From: Actinomadura rupiterrae
Lineage (GTDB): Bacteria; Actinomycetota; Actinomycetes; Streptosporangiales; Streptosporangiaceae
Reading direction: 5' to 3'
DNA length: 64,000 nt
Assembly: GCF_024172125.1 (NCBI RefSeq)
Contig: NZ_JAMZEA010000017.1
Span: forward strand, 62,001-126,000
The stretch's first letter is position 1, and every line of letters begins with the position of its first letter. This document shows, one piece after another, positions 26,601 through 33,763 of this stretch. The notes under the pieces were generated by a model, which ran no database searches, was not told the origin of the DNA, and saw only the letters and a list, made by a program, of their open reading frames with translations. Both the position numbers and the translations under genes were made by a program.

Positions 26601-27293
26601 CGCGTTGAACACCTCGGCGCCGGTGACGGCGTCCACCATGGTCTGGTTGCCTTCGGCGTCCAGTGTCGTTTTCAGGCCCGGTGTGGAGAGCCCGAACTGG
26701 AGGGCGGCCAGGCGCGGGTCCTTGGCCGCTTCGGGTGTGCGGATGACGAAGGTGTGGGAGAAGCCGTCGATGTCGGCCTGGACACGTAGGTCCACATCGG
26801 GTCCGAGCACTCCCTTGTAGACGGCGGTATCGCCGTCCAGCTCCGGTGAGGGCAAGGGGGCTGGCCAGGTGAGTTCCATCGTTCGGCCGCCGTGGGTCAT
26901 GCTCACCAGCGGGCCGGTTCCACCGGCTGACAGTCGCAGCTCCACCGTCGAGGCGGCGGGGACGATGGCTGCGCCTTTGCGTTGAAGCGTCGCGTCGACT
27001 CCCACCCATCTGCCGGCCTTGCGGGTCCGGACGGGCCGCAGGTGTTGGCTGAGCAGCAGTCCGCCGCCGTCCGGCTGGGCGAACACTTCACGGGACTCGC
27101 CGCGCATCGACAGGACCTCGACGGGCTTGCCGGTCGCCTGGGCCGCGGCCATCGCCTGTTGTTCGGTGGGTTTGGGTGAGGCATCGAGCGAGGTCTTCGG
27201 TGGCCTTGGCTGGGCCTCGGCTTGCGGGGCCTGCAGTGACGCGGTCGCGGCCAGCGCAGCGATCGCGAGAACGAGGCTTCGACGGGCTCTCAC
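23667..27293 (-). CDS. secreted LamG-domain protein, partner of the RHS toxin
   Basis: From a GTG at 27293 (AGGAG six bases before it) this is a 1208-residue protein with a signal peptide (RARRSLVLAIAALAATASLQ, cleaved after APQAEA). Residues about 310-560 hold a DNRLRE-like jelly-roll (FVKRLLYSFPTSKIAGAAV, VSLYRISGFSNTSTWNT). Two LamG/concanavalin-like domains follow: one with GHWKLNETAGAGELADS and DQSFSVATWTKLTD, the other with AGLWHLNSTKPAAPG and AESFTVSAWVQTPG. Such proteins commonly precede RHS toxins in actinobacteria and may help surface display or target binding. An upstream in-frame start at 27365 is possible but would bury the signal peptide. Confidence 0.88.
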   Translation of the reverse strand: MRARRSLVLAIAALAATASLQAPQAEAQPRPPKTSLDASPKPTEQQAMAAAQATGKPVEVLSMRGESREVFAQPDGGGLLLSQHLRPVRTRKAGRWVGVDATLQRKGAAIVPAASTVELRLSAGGTGPLVSMTHGGRTMELTWPAPLPSPELDGDTAVYKGVLGPDVDLRVQADIDGFSHTFVIRTPEAAKDPRLAALQFGLSTPGLKTTLDAEGNQTMVDAVTGAEVFNAPSPKMWSSGTAKTATQPTTPPSPGTKAAPTAPAAPDPTPPSKDAGLREATDQSPGDLGKVAPVKANVAGGKLTLQPDQTLLTAPDTKFPVFIDPKYYAPKSTEDGTWLMVSSSGSKDWKFKGDEGMGRCPYSLPRGYECKGSFVKRLLYSFPTSKIAGAAVSKAEFVVKETYAPSCTAKEVSLYRISGFSNTSTWNTLWDNPKYRLTGTKDAKGWNSSCPSDDLRFNVSDEMQKVADTRKPTVSFYLRAGQGDDLEGTDEASQYAWKRFSNAAVLQVYYNHRPNRPALSQMSSAPGGACTGHQWGHEGHIAQTPTLKVANLTDPDGGGAEGEKLKAKFGVHWTDKAGVKQDRYYETPMKNPTNSVFSVALPKDVVPQATMIGWDVQASDGAAWSDWSSSAGISRCYFIYDPRALPAPTITSNATDGYSEVDPADEAQLPQPGVGRYGRFSIAFDARVTKYAFSMDVEPSEAGASPRKAGTTTEDIWVMPTHSGLNKLNVKAWDAAGVDADREYVFSVSEGKAPVGHWKLNETAGAGELADSGEPPADQKSHPLTAHEGVTAGQPGMSATAIKLDGTPGAYAESNGQVVDTDQSFSVATWTKLTDLTKTSTFVSQDGDANSAFYLQYRAAQADKPARWVFARTLNDNDTNQGWVAVESKNTQLNSWVHLTGVYDKVAGKISLYVNDSATAVETAYTRPWSKPGNLQLGRGKWAGAYTQPATAYLDDVRVYDRVVSAAESRSMFTVRSQVAGLWHLNSTKPAAPGLSEDSAPGPAKHDMQLTGSAAITSDDDKVAVAPDEGARGALDLSGGWAETQSAAFDTAESFTVSAWVQTPGVGATRPMTVLRLAGGGDPITLRYRYDAATQQGQYVLDVNTGTTDAPLIKTLAASGNDHPMGHWDHLALAFNGYEHTITLWVNETTVTLTETNPTPALTRLELGKPASGDSPWTGQIDDVWLLRGAAGDPQIDQLATPIELADI

Positions 27294-27556
27294 ACCGCGC
27301 TCCTGCGGGCGCGGGGCTTGCGTCGAGCGGACGTCAGGGCTCGAGGGCGAAGACCGGACCCGCACGGTCGAAGGCCCTGGCTCGGCGCCGTCCCGGGCTC
27401 TCCATGTTCACAGCGCAGTGCGCCACCCCCTCACGAAGGCCTACAGCTCGCACCGTGAACACGATGAGTGACAGTCGCGGGGGAACTGTAAGCAAGGTTT
27501 TTGATCATGCGGAAGCTAGTCAGAAGCACAGAGAGTGGTCAACGAGCGTTTAGTAG

Positions 27557-27570
27557 GTGACCCAGATCAC
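27557..27570. promoter_or_regulatory. Crp-type site GTGA-N6-TCAC
   Basis: GTGACCCAGATCAC matches the GTGA-N6-TCAC core of Crp/GlxR-family cAMP receptor sites. It lies 264 bp before the LamG start. Confidence 0.6.
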
Positions 27571-27700
27571 AACAACTACCTACAGGAACCTTGGAGCGAC
27601 GTTAACGTGATCTTAAATTTGGACATTCAGCGCACATGGACATGAAGAGCATGTCGATGGGGTTTCGATGCCACTTCGCACACCAGGCCGGTCGCGCGGA

Positions 27701-27714
27701 GTGATCTGGATCAC
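27701..27714. promoter_or_regulatory. second Crp-type site GTGA-N6-TCAC
   Basis: GTGATCTGGATCAC is a palindrome with the Crp core. It is 144 bp from the first site and is followed by an AT-rich stretch (GTTTTTCTGG). Confidence 0.6.
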
Positions 27715-28354
27715 GTTTTTCTGGTGTAAACCACGCTTTTACGCTGTGCGTCTTCAAGAGTCGATCAGCTTTCTGTCAGCAACAGCGGCTGCGCAGCGTG
27801 ATCGATCTGGTCACCCGTCCTCAGTGTCGGGAAGGCCGCTCGTGGAGTGTCGGTGCGTCCTCGGCGCGTCCGTTTCGGCCGCCTGATCACTACTCTTGGT
27901 AATGGCACCGAGGTGTCGGCACGGGCATCAGCGAGTGCCCCGGCCCTTCCCCTGTCACCACCTCGGCTCCGCGCACGATGGAACCGGTGTGCTGCCTCAG
28001 GGCGGGAGCCGGGCTCTGTCCGACGTTTCGTGCCGGCTGGGCGCTGGTGGTGCTCCTGCAGCGGCGGCCTCAGGGTGCGGACAGCCTTGAGCGTTGGGAA
28101 TGCTCTTGGCGGGGGTGTGGGGTGCGGCCCTGTCGGTGTCGGCCTGCGGCGGGGGGCTGAGCGGCAGGCGCAGCGGGCTGCCGGAGGCCGAGGTCGTGTC
28201 GGGGCGCGTGTCGCCTCGGCCACAAGGACCTGGCGTGGCGCCCACGATCCTGCCGCGAAGGCGTGGGGCTTCATCGGGTGGGCCGCCGTGGAGGGCCTTC
28301 AGCCGGGGCGTGAATCCGGGGATGGGACTCCTGGCCACGGGCCCCAGGTGACTC

Positions 28355-28639
28355 TCAGGACTTCTGTGCCTTGCGCTGCCCTTCCTCGCATGCCTGGACG
28401 AAGAGTGCCTGGCCGGCGGGGAACCGGATCTGTCGCTCCTTGGCTCCGAAGGAGGCGAAGGTGGCGCAGTCGGCGCCCTGGAGGTCGATGCTGCCGTCTG
28501 CGATCAGGTCTCGGACCTCCTTGTAGGTCCTTGTGTTGCCGTCCTCGGCCTTCATAACGACCTTGCCCTCGTCCGAGGAGCCACAGGCCGCGAGGAGGAG
28601 AGCCAGAGAACCACACATAAGGGACATTTTGATCGCCAC
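28355..28639 (-). CDS. small lipoprotein of unknown function
   Basis: The 94-residue product begins MSLMCGSLALLLAACGS (from an internal Met), a lipoprotein signal with lipobox LAAC, so it should be lipid-anchored outside the membrane. The mature part of about 75 residues contains TRTYKEVRDLIADGSIDLQG, a Cys pair spaced by about 30 residues (ADCATF and VQACEEG) that could form a disulfide, and a basic tail. I recognise no family. Start choice between the GTG at 28639 and the ATG at 28627 is open; the second gives the more typical signal. Confidence 0.75.
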   Translation of the reverse strand: MAIKMSLMCGSLALLLAACGSSDEGKVVMKAEDGNTRTYKEVRDLIADGSIDLQGADCATFASFGAKERQIRFPAGQALFVQACEEGQRKAQKS

Positions 28640-28686
28640 GAGGCGGAACTATGCCAGAAATCACTGACATGAAGCAAAGTCTTCCT

Positions 28687-28900
28687 ACCCGGCCCCCGGG
28701 AAGAGCGTGATTGCCGACCAGCTCTCCAGCCTGGATGGGCCGACGAGGGGTACGAGTTCAGGCTGGTCAATGGCCGGGTAACGGCCGTCGGGGTCCTTGG
28801 GCTCCCGAGAGGCGATGAATCGGAAGCGGGTTCGGTCCACCTGAATGCAGTTGTTCTCCCTGGTGTAGCTCGAGGTTCTCCGCCTTGGTGCTGTGCGTAT
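28687..28900 (-). pseudogene. DUF397-like gene remnant
   Basis: A minus-strand frame reads RTSSYTRENNCIQVDRT and then FIASREPKDPDGRYPAI, close to the DUF397 pattern (SSYS...NCVEV... RDSKDPDGP), and stops near 28687. No start codon or ribosome site fits this frame. A complete DUF397 gene lies just upstream at 28998-29189, so this looks like a decayed duplicate. Confidence 0.5.
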
Positions 28901-28961
28901 AGGCAGGCAGGCTGACGAAATCCTGCGACCCGTGGAGCCGACTGAGCCCCTGAAAGCACGA

Positions 28962-28983
28962 AACCCCCTCCGAAGAGGGGGTT
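28962..28983 (-). terminator. terminator of the XRE/DUF397 operon
   Basis: AACCCCCTC (28962-28970) and GAGGGGGTT (28975-28983) form a perfect 9-bp stem with the tetraloop CGAA, 14 bp after the DUF397 stop. Confidence 0.8.
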
Positions 28984-28997
28984 CAGCTCGTTCTGGG

Positions 28998-29189
28998 CTA
29001 CTCGACCAGGCCCTCGGTCTTAATGTGTTCGACCAAGTTCGTCAGAGACTCCCGAGAGAGGGAGAGGTGCCCGACCTCTGGAGCCTTGCTGTCGCGCAGA
29101 CCAACGGCCGACGTGAGGTCGGCGAGCTCAACGCAGTCACCGCTGGACGAACCACCGCCGCTGTAGCTGCTCTTGCGCCACTCTGTCAC
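28998..29189 (-). CDS. DUF397-domain protein
   Basis: The 63-residue product has the full DUF397 pattern: WRKSSYSGGGSSSGDCVELA, LRDSKAPEVGHLSL and LTNLVEHIK. DUF397 proteins are small and nearly always follow an Scr1-type XRE regulator in actinobacteria, as here, with an ATGA overlap (29186-29189). The pair is described as toxin-antitoxin-like, but the biochemical activity of DUF397 is not settled. A terminator hairpin lies just downstream. Confidence 0.92.
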   Translation of the reverse strand: MTEWRKSSYSGGGSSSGDCVELADLTSAVGLRDSKAPEVGHLSLSRESLTNLVEHIKTEGLVE

Positions 29190-29986
29190 TTAATCTCCAA
29201 CTGTTGCTTGATCAGCTCACGTGTAGCTGACTCCGTGAGGGCCACGGCGCCCATGCGGTCCCACCGTAGTCCCAGGTCTCTGACCTCGGCACCCTCGTGT
29301 ATCAGTTTGCCCCCGAGCTGGGCCCACATGTAACCCACGTCGAGCCCCGCGGTTGTTGTGATCAGCTCGTAGCTACCTGAGTGACCGATGTGCCACTCAT
29401 CAGCAGGAATCACTCTGAGGCTCACCTGCTCGGACCAGTCGAGCAACGCTTCGAGCTGCTGCCGGCGAAGGCCATCACCGAGCGGTGGAGCCAAGGCTCC
29501 CTCATCCAGAAGCACCCAGAGCTGCAGCCGCGGCAGCTGAGAGAGGAGCAGTTCGGTACGCGCCTTTCGTTCGGCCAGCGCAGCATCCACATCCTGCACG
29601 ACCCGCATCCTGTGCAGCAGTTCCCGGGCGTAGCCCTCCGTCTGAAGAGGCACCGGAACCAGGCCGTGAACGTAGGTCTTGATCGTGAGCGCGTTCTTCT
29701 CGAAATCCCAAAGCTGCTTGATCCAGTCCTCGTCGGTGGAAATCTTGGCCGCGAACGTCCGAAGGTGACGGAAGATCGTCCCCCAGTCGTCATCCAAGGC
29801 GATGCACTGTGGTCCGGTGAGGTGGCGACGGCCCGCCTCCACATTGGCAACAAGGTGTCTGTCACTTCGAATCAGTCTCGCCACTGCGGACTGTGACAGA
29901 CGTCGCCGCTCCCGCTCTTTTCGCAGGTAGACCGCCATGAGGTTCCACAACGAATCATCGGCTGATAGTGACTCTGCGGAGGGCAT
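29186..29986 (-). CDS. Scr1-family XRE regulator with DUF5753 domain
   Basis: This 266-residue protein has an N-terminal HTH (residues about 15-75: LRKERERRRLSQSAVARLIR, VANVEAGRRH) and a C-terminal DUF5753 domain containing YVHGLVPVPLQTEGYARELL and WVLLDEGALAPPLG. These regulators pair with DUF397 genes and control development or antibiotic production in some Streptomyces. It overlaps the DUF397 gene by 4 bp. It is divergent from the three small genes that start at 30099. Confidence 0.93.
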   Translation of the reverse strand: MPSAESLSADDSLWNLMAVYLRKERERRRLSQSAVARLIRSDRHLVANVEAGRRHLTGPQCIALDDDWGTIFRHLRTFAAKISTDEDWIKQLWDFEKNALTIKTYVHGLVPVPLQTEGYARELLHRMRVVQDVDAALAERKARTELLLSQLPRLQLWVLLDEGALAPPLGDGLRRQQLEALLDWSEQVSLRVIPADEWHIGHSGSYELITTTAGLDVGYMWAQLGGKLIHEGAEVRDLGLRWDRMGAVALTESATRELIKQQLEIK

Positions 29987-30098
29987 TGGATCTCCTCAGG
30001 TGTTGTCAATTTGCCGAGACATCTCCCGCAGCTCGACTCTACGGGGGACTCTGTGTCTCACGCCACAGCCTTCGTAACTGATCTGCGAGAGAGCAGTC

Positions 30099-30389
30099 AT
30101 GAGCTTGAACAGACGCCGTGAAAGAGTCACAAACCGGGCACCTGGGGACCGCTGGAACGACCCGATTCGGGACCACCGAGGCCGGTACGTGGTCGAGTTA
30201 AAGGGCGCGCTGACCCCGGAGCAGGAGTCGGCCGGTCTCAAGTGGGTCCTGACGTCCCATGACCCCAACGATCTGGCCGCTCAGCAGCAAGAACAGGACG
30301 AAATTGCCCGCGACTTGGCTCTGCACCCCTTCCTGCTCCATGCCGATCCGGAAGACATCGTCCGTCGGTACGTCCGGGGCCTCGGATGA
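30099..30389 (+). CDS. small soluble protein of unknown function
   Basis: The 96-residue product is charged, with a basic N-terminus (MSLNRRRERVTNRAPGD) and a helical, acidic C-terminal half (NDLAAQQQEQDEIARDLALH). I know no family. It starts a run of three tiny plus-strand genes joined by 4-bp overlaps, divergent from the XRE/DUF397 pair. The tight coupling and protein-like composition support it as real; function is open. Confidence 0.7.
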   Translation: MSLNRRRERVTNRAPGDRWNDPIRDHRGRYVVELKGALTPEQESAGLKWVLTSHDPNDLAAQQQEQDEIARDLALHPFLLHADPEDIVRRYVRGLG

Positions 30390-30655
30390 GCACCGGGTTG
30401 TGGCTGGTCATGTTCGCCTGCTGGGCTCTGGCAGGGGTCTTGGTGGTCATCGCCTACCGAGTTGCGTTTCCCCGTCGGCCGGTCGGTCGGCACAGCGCCA
30501 GATCTCCCCACAGAGGGCCTGGTCGAGAGCCTGCAAGGTCTCAACCGGGTGATCTCTTCCTCGATCCCCCTGGTCCGTCGTCGTCTCGGCCTTCGGCGGA
30601 CCGGGGGTACCAAAATTCGGCGCCTCCCCCGCTCTACGGAAGGCAGCAGCTGTGA
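30386..30655 (+). CDS. single-span small membrane protein
   Basis: The 89-residue product starts with one membrane helix (GLWLVMFACWALAGVLVVIA) followed by a Pro/Arg/Ser-rich tail without clear fold. It overlaps the gene before (ATGA at 30386) and the gene after (GTGA at 30652), which supports it despite the low-complexity tail. No family recognised. Confidence 0.6.
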   Translation: MSTGLWLVMFACWALAGVLVVIAYRVAFPRRPVGRHSARSPHRGPGREPARSQPGDLFLDPPGPSSSRPSADRGYQNSAPPPLYGRQQL

Positions 30656-30861
30656 GTCCGGAGCAGATTGAGCGGGCCCGCGGCGTTGAGGTCGCGCTGG
30701 CAGCCGTCCAGGACGCCATGCGTCAGCACGGAATGCTGCGAGGCACTGCTGATCTGATCATCACTCGCGCTCGCACCAACCTTGCGCTCTTGGAAGCCGA
30801 GGAGGAGCTGCCGGCTACCGCGTTGCAGCCCGCAGAGCCCTCGACCACCTGCGCCCGATAA
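30652..30861 (+). CDS. small helical protein of unknown function
   Basis: The 69-residue product looks entirely helical (EQIERARGVEVALAAVQDAM, ADLIITRARTNLALLEAEEE). It starts at a GTG that overlaps the preceding stop. It is the last gene of the three-gene run. No family recognised. Confidence 0.65.
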   Translation: MSPEQIERARGVEVALAAVQDAMRQHGMLRGTADLIITRARTNLALLEAEEELPATALQPAEPSTTCAR

Positions 30862-31058
30862 GCCCCTTCAGGTGGACCCGCGCCTGGAAGGCATCCCGCC
30901 GGACACGACGAGAGGAGAGGTAGGGACAGGACACTTCACGACGCTGCTGGGCGGCCGGTCCATGGGTGAAACGGACAATACGGCTGAGGGCCGGTCGCCC
31001 GTCCGGGGGGTTCAGCGCGGCGGGAGGCGCCGCGCCTGAGTGGCTCAGGAGGAGTCAC

Positions 31059-32600
31059 ATGACTGTCCTCACGGAGAGGACGGACGTCATCGCCCGTGAT
31101 CCTTGCCTTGATAGACACGATCAACTTAGACCCTGGCTAGTAGCGGGGAGGGCAAACGTGGGCCTCATCGGGCGGGCCGCTGAGTTAGCGTTGTTGGACA
31201 AGCGGCTGCGGCGGGTGCGGTCGTCGGGTTCTGGGGTGGCGGTGACGCTGCGCGGCCGCTGGCAGGTCGGCAAGTCGCGTCTGGTGCAGGAGTTCTGCGA
31301 TCGGGCCGAGGCCCCGTATGTGTTCTTCACTGCGACCAAGGGGGCCTCGCCGGTCGAGGCGGTGACTGCCTTCCTGGATGACCTGCGCGAGTCCGATGTG
31401 CCCGCCGACCGAGAGCTGGTGCCGGAGGTCTCGACGGGCAGCTGGCCGGAGGCGTTGCGGGCGCTGGCGGCGGTGCTGCCGTCGTCTCCGTGCATTGTGG
31501 TGTTGGACGAGGTCCCTTGGCTGGCCGAGCAGGACGCGTTGTTCGACGGGGCGTTGCAGACGGCGTGGGACCGGCTGCTGTCGTCTCGTCCGGTTCTGCT
31601 GTTGCTGCTCGGTAGCGATCTGCACATGATGGAGCGGCTGACGGCCTACGACCAGCCGTTCTTCGGCCGCGCCGACAACTTGGTGCTGGGTCCGCTGAAT
31701 GTCGCCGATGTCGGTGCGGCGTTGGGGTTGGACGCCGCTGACGCGGTGGATGCGCACCTGGTGTCCGGGGGATTGCCGGGGATCGTGCGGGCCTGGCCGC
31801 ATTCGGCGCCGGCGCTGGAGTTCCTGCGTGGGGAGGCCGGCGACCCGGGCGTGGCGGTCTTCGGTGTGCCTGAGGCTGCGCTGTTGGCGGAGTTTCCTAG
31901 TCGGGATATCTCGCGGCGGGTGATCGTGGCCGTCGGGGCGGGGGATCGGACGCGTGCCAACATCGCGGCGGCCGCCGGGAGCCGCGGGGGAGCGGTGCCG
32001 TCGGGGACGTTGTCGCCGCTGCTGCGACGGCTGGCGGAGGATAAGCGGGTGCTGGCGATGGACCAGCCCTTGTCGACCCGTCCGGGCAAGCCTGCGCTGT
32101 ATCGAGTCGCCGACAGCAACCTTCGGTTGTATCTGGGGGTGCTGCGGGCGGTGCAGGAGCAGGCGCGGCGAGGCAGGCCTGAGGCTGGTTTCCGGCTGGT
32201 CGAACGCCGGTGGTCGGCGTGGCGGGGCCGGGCGGTGGTGCCGTTGGTGCGCGAGTCGCTGGAGTTGGCCGCTGTCGATGGCCGTCTGCCGTGGGCTCAG
32301 GTGGAGGCGGTGGGCGGATGGTGGAACCGGCGTTTTGATCCCGAGCTGGATCTGGTGGGCACCGACCGCGCTCCGGTCGCCGATGCTGTGCGGTTCGTCG
32401 GTTCCATCAAGTGGCTCGCCAGTCCCTTCGACCACCACGACCTGGCGGCGCTGCGCCGCGCCGCGGTGGAGGTCCCGGGTTTTGATCCGGCCTCGACGGG
32501 GTTGGTGGTCGCTTCCCTGAGCGGGGTGAGCGACTCGGTGGACGCGGCAGGGGCCGTGGTGTGGACGCCGCGGGACGTGGTTGGTTCCTGGGCTGGATAG
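31059..32600 (+). CDS. STAND-like ATPase of the archaeal-ATPase/DUF234 type
   Basis: The product (about 513 residues from ATG 31059) has a P-loop ATPase domain: GRAAELALLDKRLRRV, Walker A LRGRWQVGKSRLVQEF, Walker B CIVVLDEVPWL. The middle part ends in a winged-helix segment (SGTLSPLLRRLAEDKRVLAM) and the C-terminal region around RLVERRWSAWRGRAVVPLV resembles DUF234. AGGAGGAG precedes the ATG at 31059, but a GTG at 31158 (VGLIGRAAELA, behind GGGAGGG) matches the usual start of the family better. Function unknown; these ATPases are common in mobile regions and are thought to be regulatory. Confidence 0.85.
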   Translation: MTVLTERTDVIARDPCLDRHDQLRPWLVAGRANVGLIGRAAELALLDKRLRRVRSSGSGVAVTLRGRWQVGKSRLVQEFCDRAEAPYVFFTATKGASPVEAVTAFLDDLRESDVPADRELVPEVSTGSWPEALRALAAVLPSSPCIVVLDEVPWLAEQDALFDGALQTAWDRLLSSRPVLLLLLGSDLHMMERLTAYDQPFFGRADNLVLGPLNVADVGAALGLDAADAVDAHLVSGGLPGIVRAWPHSAPALEFLRGEAGDPGVAVFGVPEAALLAEFPSRDISRRVIVAVGAGDRTRANIAAAAGSRGGAVPSGTLSPLLRRLAEDKRVLAMDQPLSTRPGKPALYRVADSNLRLYLGVLRAVQEQARRGRPEAGFRLVERRWSAWRGRAVVPLVRESLELAAVDGRLPWAQVEAVGGWWNRRFDPELDLVGTDRAPVADAVRFVGSIKWLASPFDHHDLAALRRAAVEVPGFDPASTGLVVASLSGVSDSVDAAGAVVWTPRDVVGSWAG

Positions 32601-32947
32601 GTCAGGCCGCAGGGCGGTCCTGGTGGCGGGCATCGCCAGAGCCTCGTTGGGGTGCGGCACGCGCCTGGGGTCGGTGGCCTCGGTCGCCTGGCTCACCGTC
32701 GCCGCGGTCGCCGAGGTCCGGTTGCCGCTGTCGGTGTCCCGCCGTGGCGATATCGCTCAGGAACGCTGCTGGTACAGGCGGCGTGGTCGTGTGTTTCTGC
32801 TGGCGGTAAGGCGTCGCCTCGCCGGCTGTGCGCGGTCATTCAAGATGAGGACGAGCGCGTCGTTGCCGATGGTGATGTGGGGGTGTGAACAAGGCCCTGC
32901 CGGGGGTGGTGGGCAGGGCCTTGGTGTGCAGCTTGTCGGGGTGGTGG
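32601..32947. other. right flank of the three-gene transposon
   Basis: No gene is recognised. The stretch should hold one end of the transposon; its exact terminus was not found. A terminator hairpin occupies 32891-32922. Confidence 0.4.
32891..32922 (-). terminator. terminator of the transposon ATPase gene
   Basis: AAGGCCCTGCC (32891-32901) pairs perfectly with GGCAGGGCCTT (32912-32922), an 11-bp stem with a 10-nt loop, 25 bp after the ATPase stop. Confidence 0.7.
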
Positions 32948-33763
32948 TCACTCTGTCGCGATGACTTCGTTGACGGCGGCGCGGGCGGAGGTTTCGTCGA
33001 CGATGGTCTTGTCGGAGATGAAGGTGGCCAGCAGGGCTTGGATGGCCAGGTTGTTGATCGCGCGGGGGTAGCCGCGGCTGGCGGTGTGGATCAGCGCGGC
33101 GGCGTCTTCGGTGAACAGCGGGTCGGTGCGTCCGGCGAGCGCGGCGTGGTGGCGCAGGTAGTCGATGGTTTCGTCGGGGGTCATGCCGTTCATGTGGTAG
33201 CGGACCGAGATGCGCTGGTCGAGCGCGGCCAGGACGCCGAGCTTGATCTTGCGGCGCAGGGTGGGCTGGCCGATGAGCAGGCAGGCGAACGGGCTGGTGG
33301 AGTCCATTTCGAAGTTGGTGAGCATGCGGACCGACTCCAGCTGGTCGTGGTCGAGCATGTGCGCCTCGTCCAGGATCAGGACCGGGGTGCGGCCGCGTTC
33401 GGCGAGCTCGGTGGCCAGCGCGTCGCCCGCCTGGGGGATGAGGGTGGCCTTGTGCTGTTTGGGGACGCCGCCGAGCGCGGTGACGATCGCGGTGTGGATG
33501 CCGCGAACGCCGACGTCGGGGTTTCCGATGTAGATGGGGATGTGCCGGGCGGGGTCCAGGGAGGCGATCGCGGAGCGGGTCGCGGCGGTCTTGCCGGCGC
33601 CGACCTCGCCGGTGATGACGCCGAGGTTGCGTTCGGCCACGCACCAGGTGATGCGGGCGGTGGCCTCGCCGTGCGCGGCGTGCCGGTGCATCATGCCCGG
33701 GGCCAGGTCCCGGCCGAACGGCATCTTGGTGAACCCGAAGAAGCCCTGAAGGCGGTCGATCAC
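32948..33763 (-). CDS. transposon AAA ATPase (TniB/ExeA-like helper)
   Basis: The 271-residue protein shows an AAA_22-type domain: GFFGFTKMPFGRDL at the N-terminus, Walker A ITGEVGAGKTAATRSA, Walker B TPVLILDEAHMLDHDQLESV, and a final ASRGYPRAINNLAIQALL lid segment. Proteins of this kind help a DDE transposase choose and activate target DNA. It starts with a GTG overlapping the transposase stop (GTGA) and ends the operon DUF6431-like, transposase, ATPase. Confidence 0.92.
   Translation of the reverse strand: MIDRLQGFFGFTKMPFGRDLAPGMMHRHAAHGEATARITWCVAERNLGVITGEVGAGKTAATRSAIASLDPARHIPIYIGNPDVGVRGIHTAIVTALGGVPKQHKATLIPQAGDALATELAERGRTPVLILDEAHMLDHDQLESVRMLTNFEMDSTSPFACLLIGQPTLRRKIKLGVLAALDQRISVRYHMNGMTPDETIDYLRHHAALAGRTDPLFTEDAAALIHTASRGYPRAINNLAIQALLATFISDKTIVDETSARAAVNEVIATE

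Larger units (their letters stand above)
27294..28354. other. long promoter region of the LamG-RHS locus
   Basis: The stretch 27294-28354 has no convincing gene. Its part at 27480-27830 is less GC-rich than the surroundings and holds two Crp-type palindromes (27557-27570 and 27701-27714). The part from 27850 to 28350 is GC-rich, and its frames are shadow-like. Confidence 0.5.

Noticed and set aside
31185..32696. 503-codon minus-strand frame over the ATPase
   Set aside because: His/Arg/Pro-rich shadow of the Walker-motif ATPase on the plus strand.
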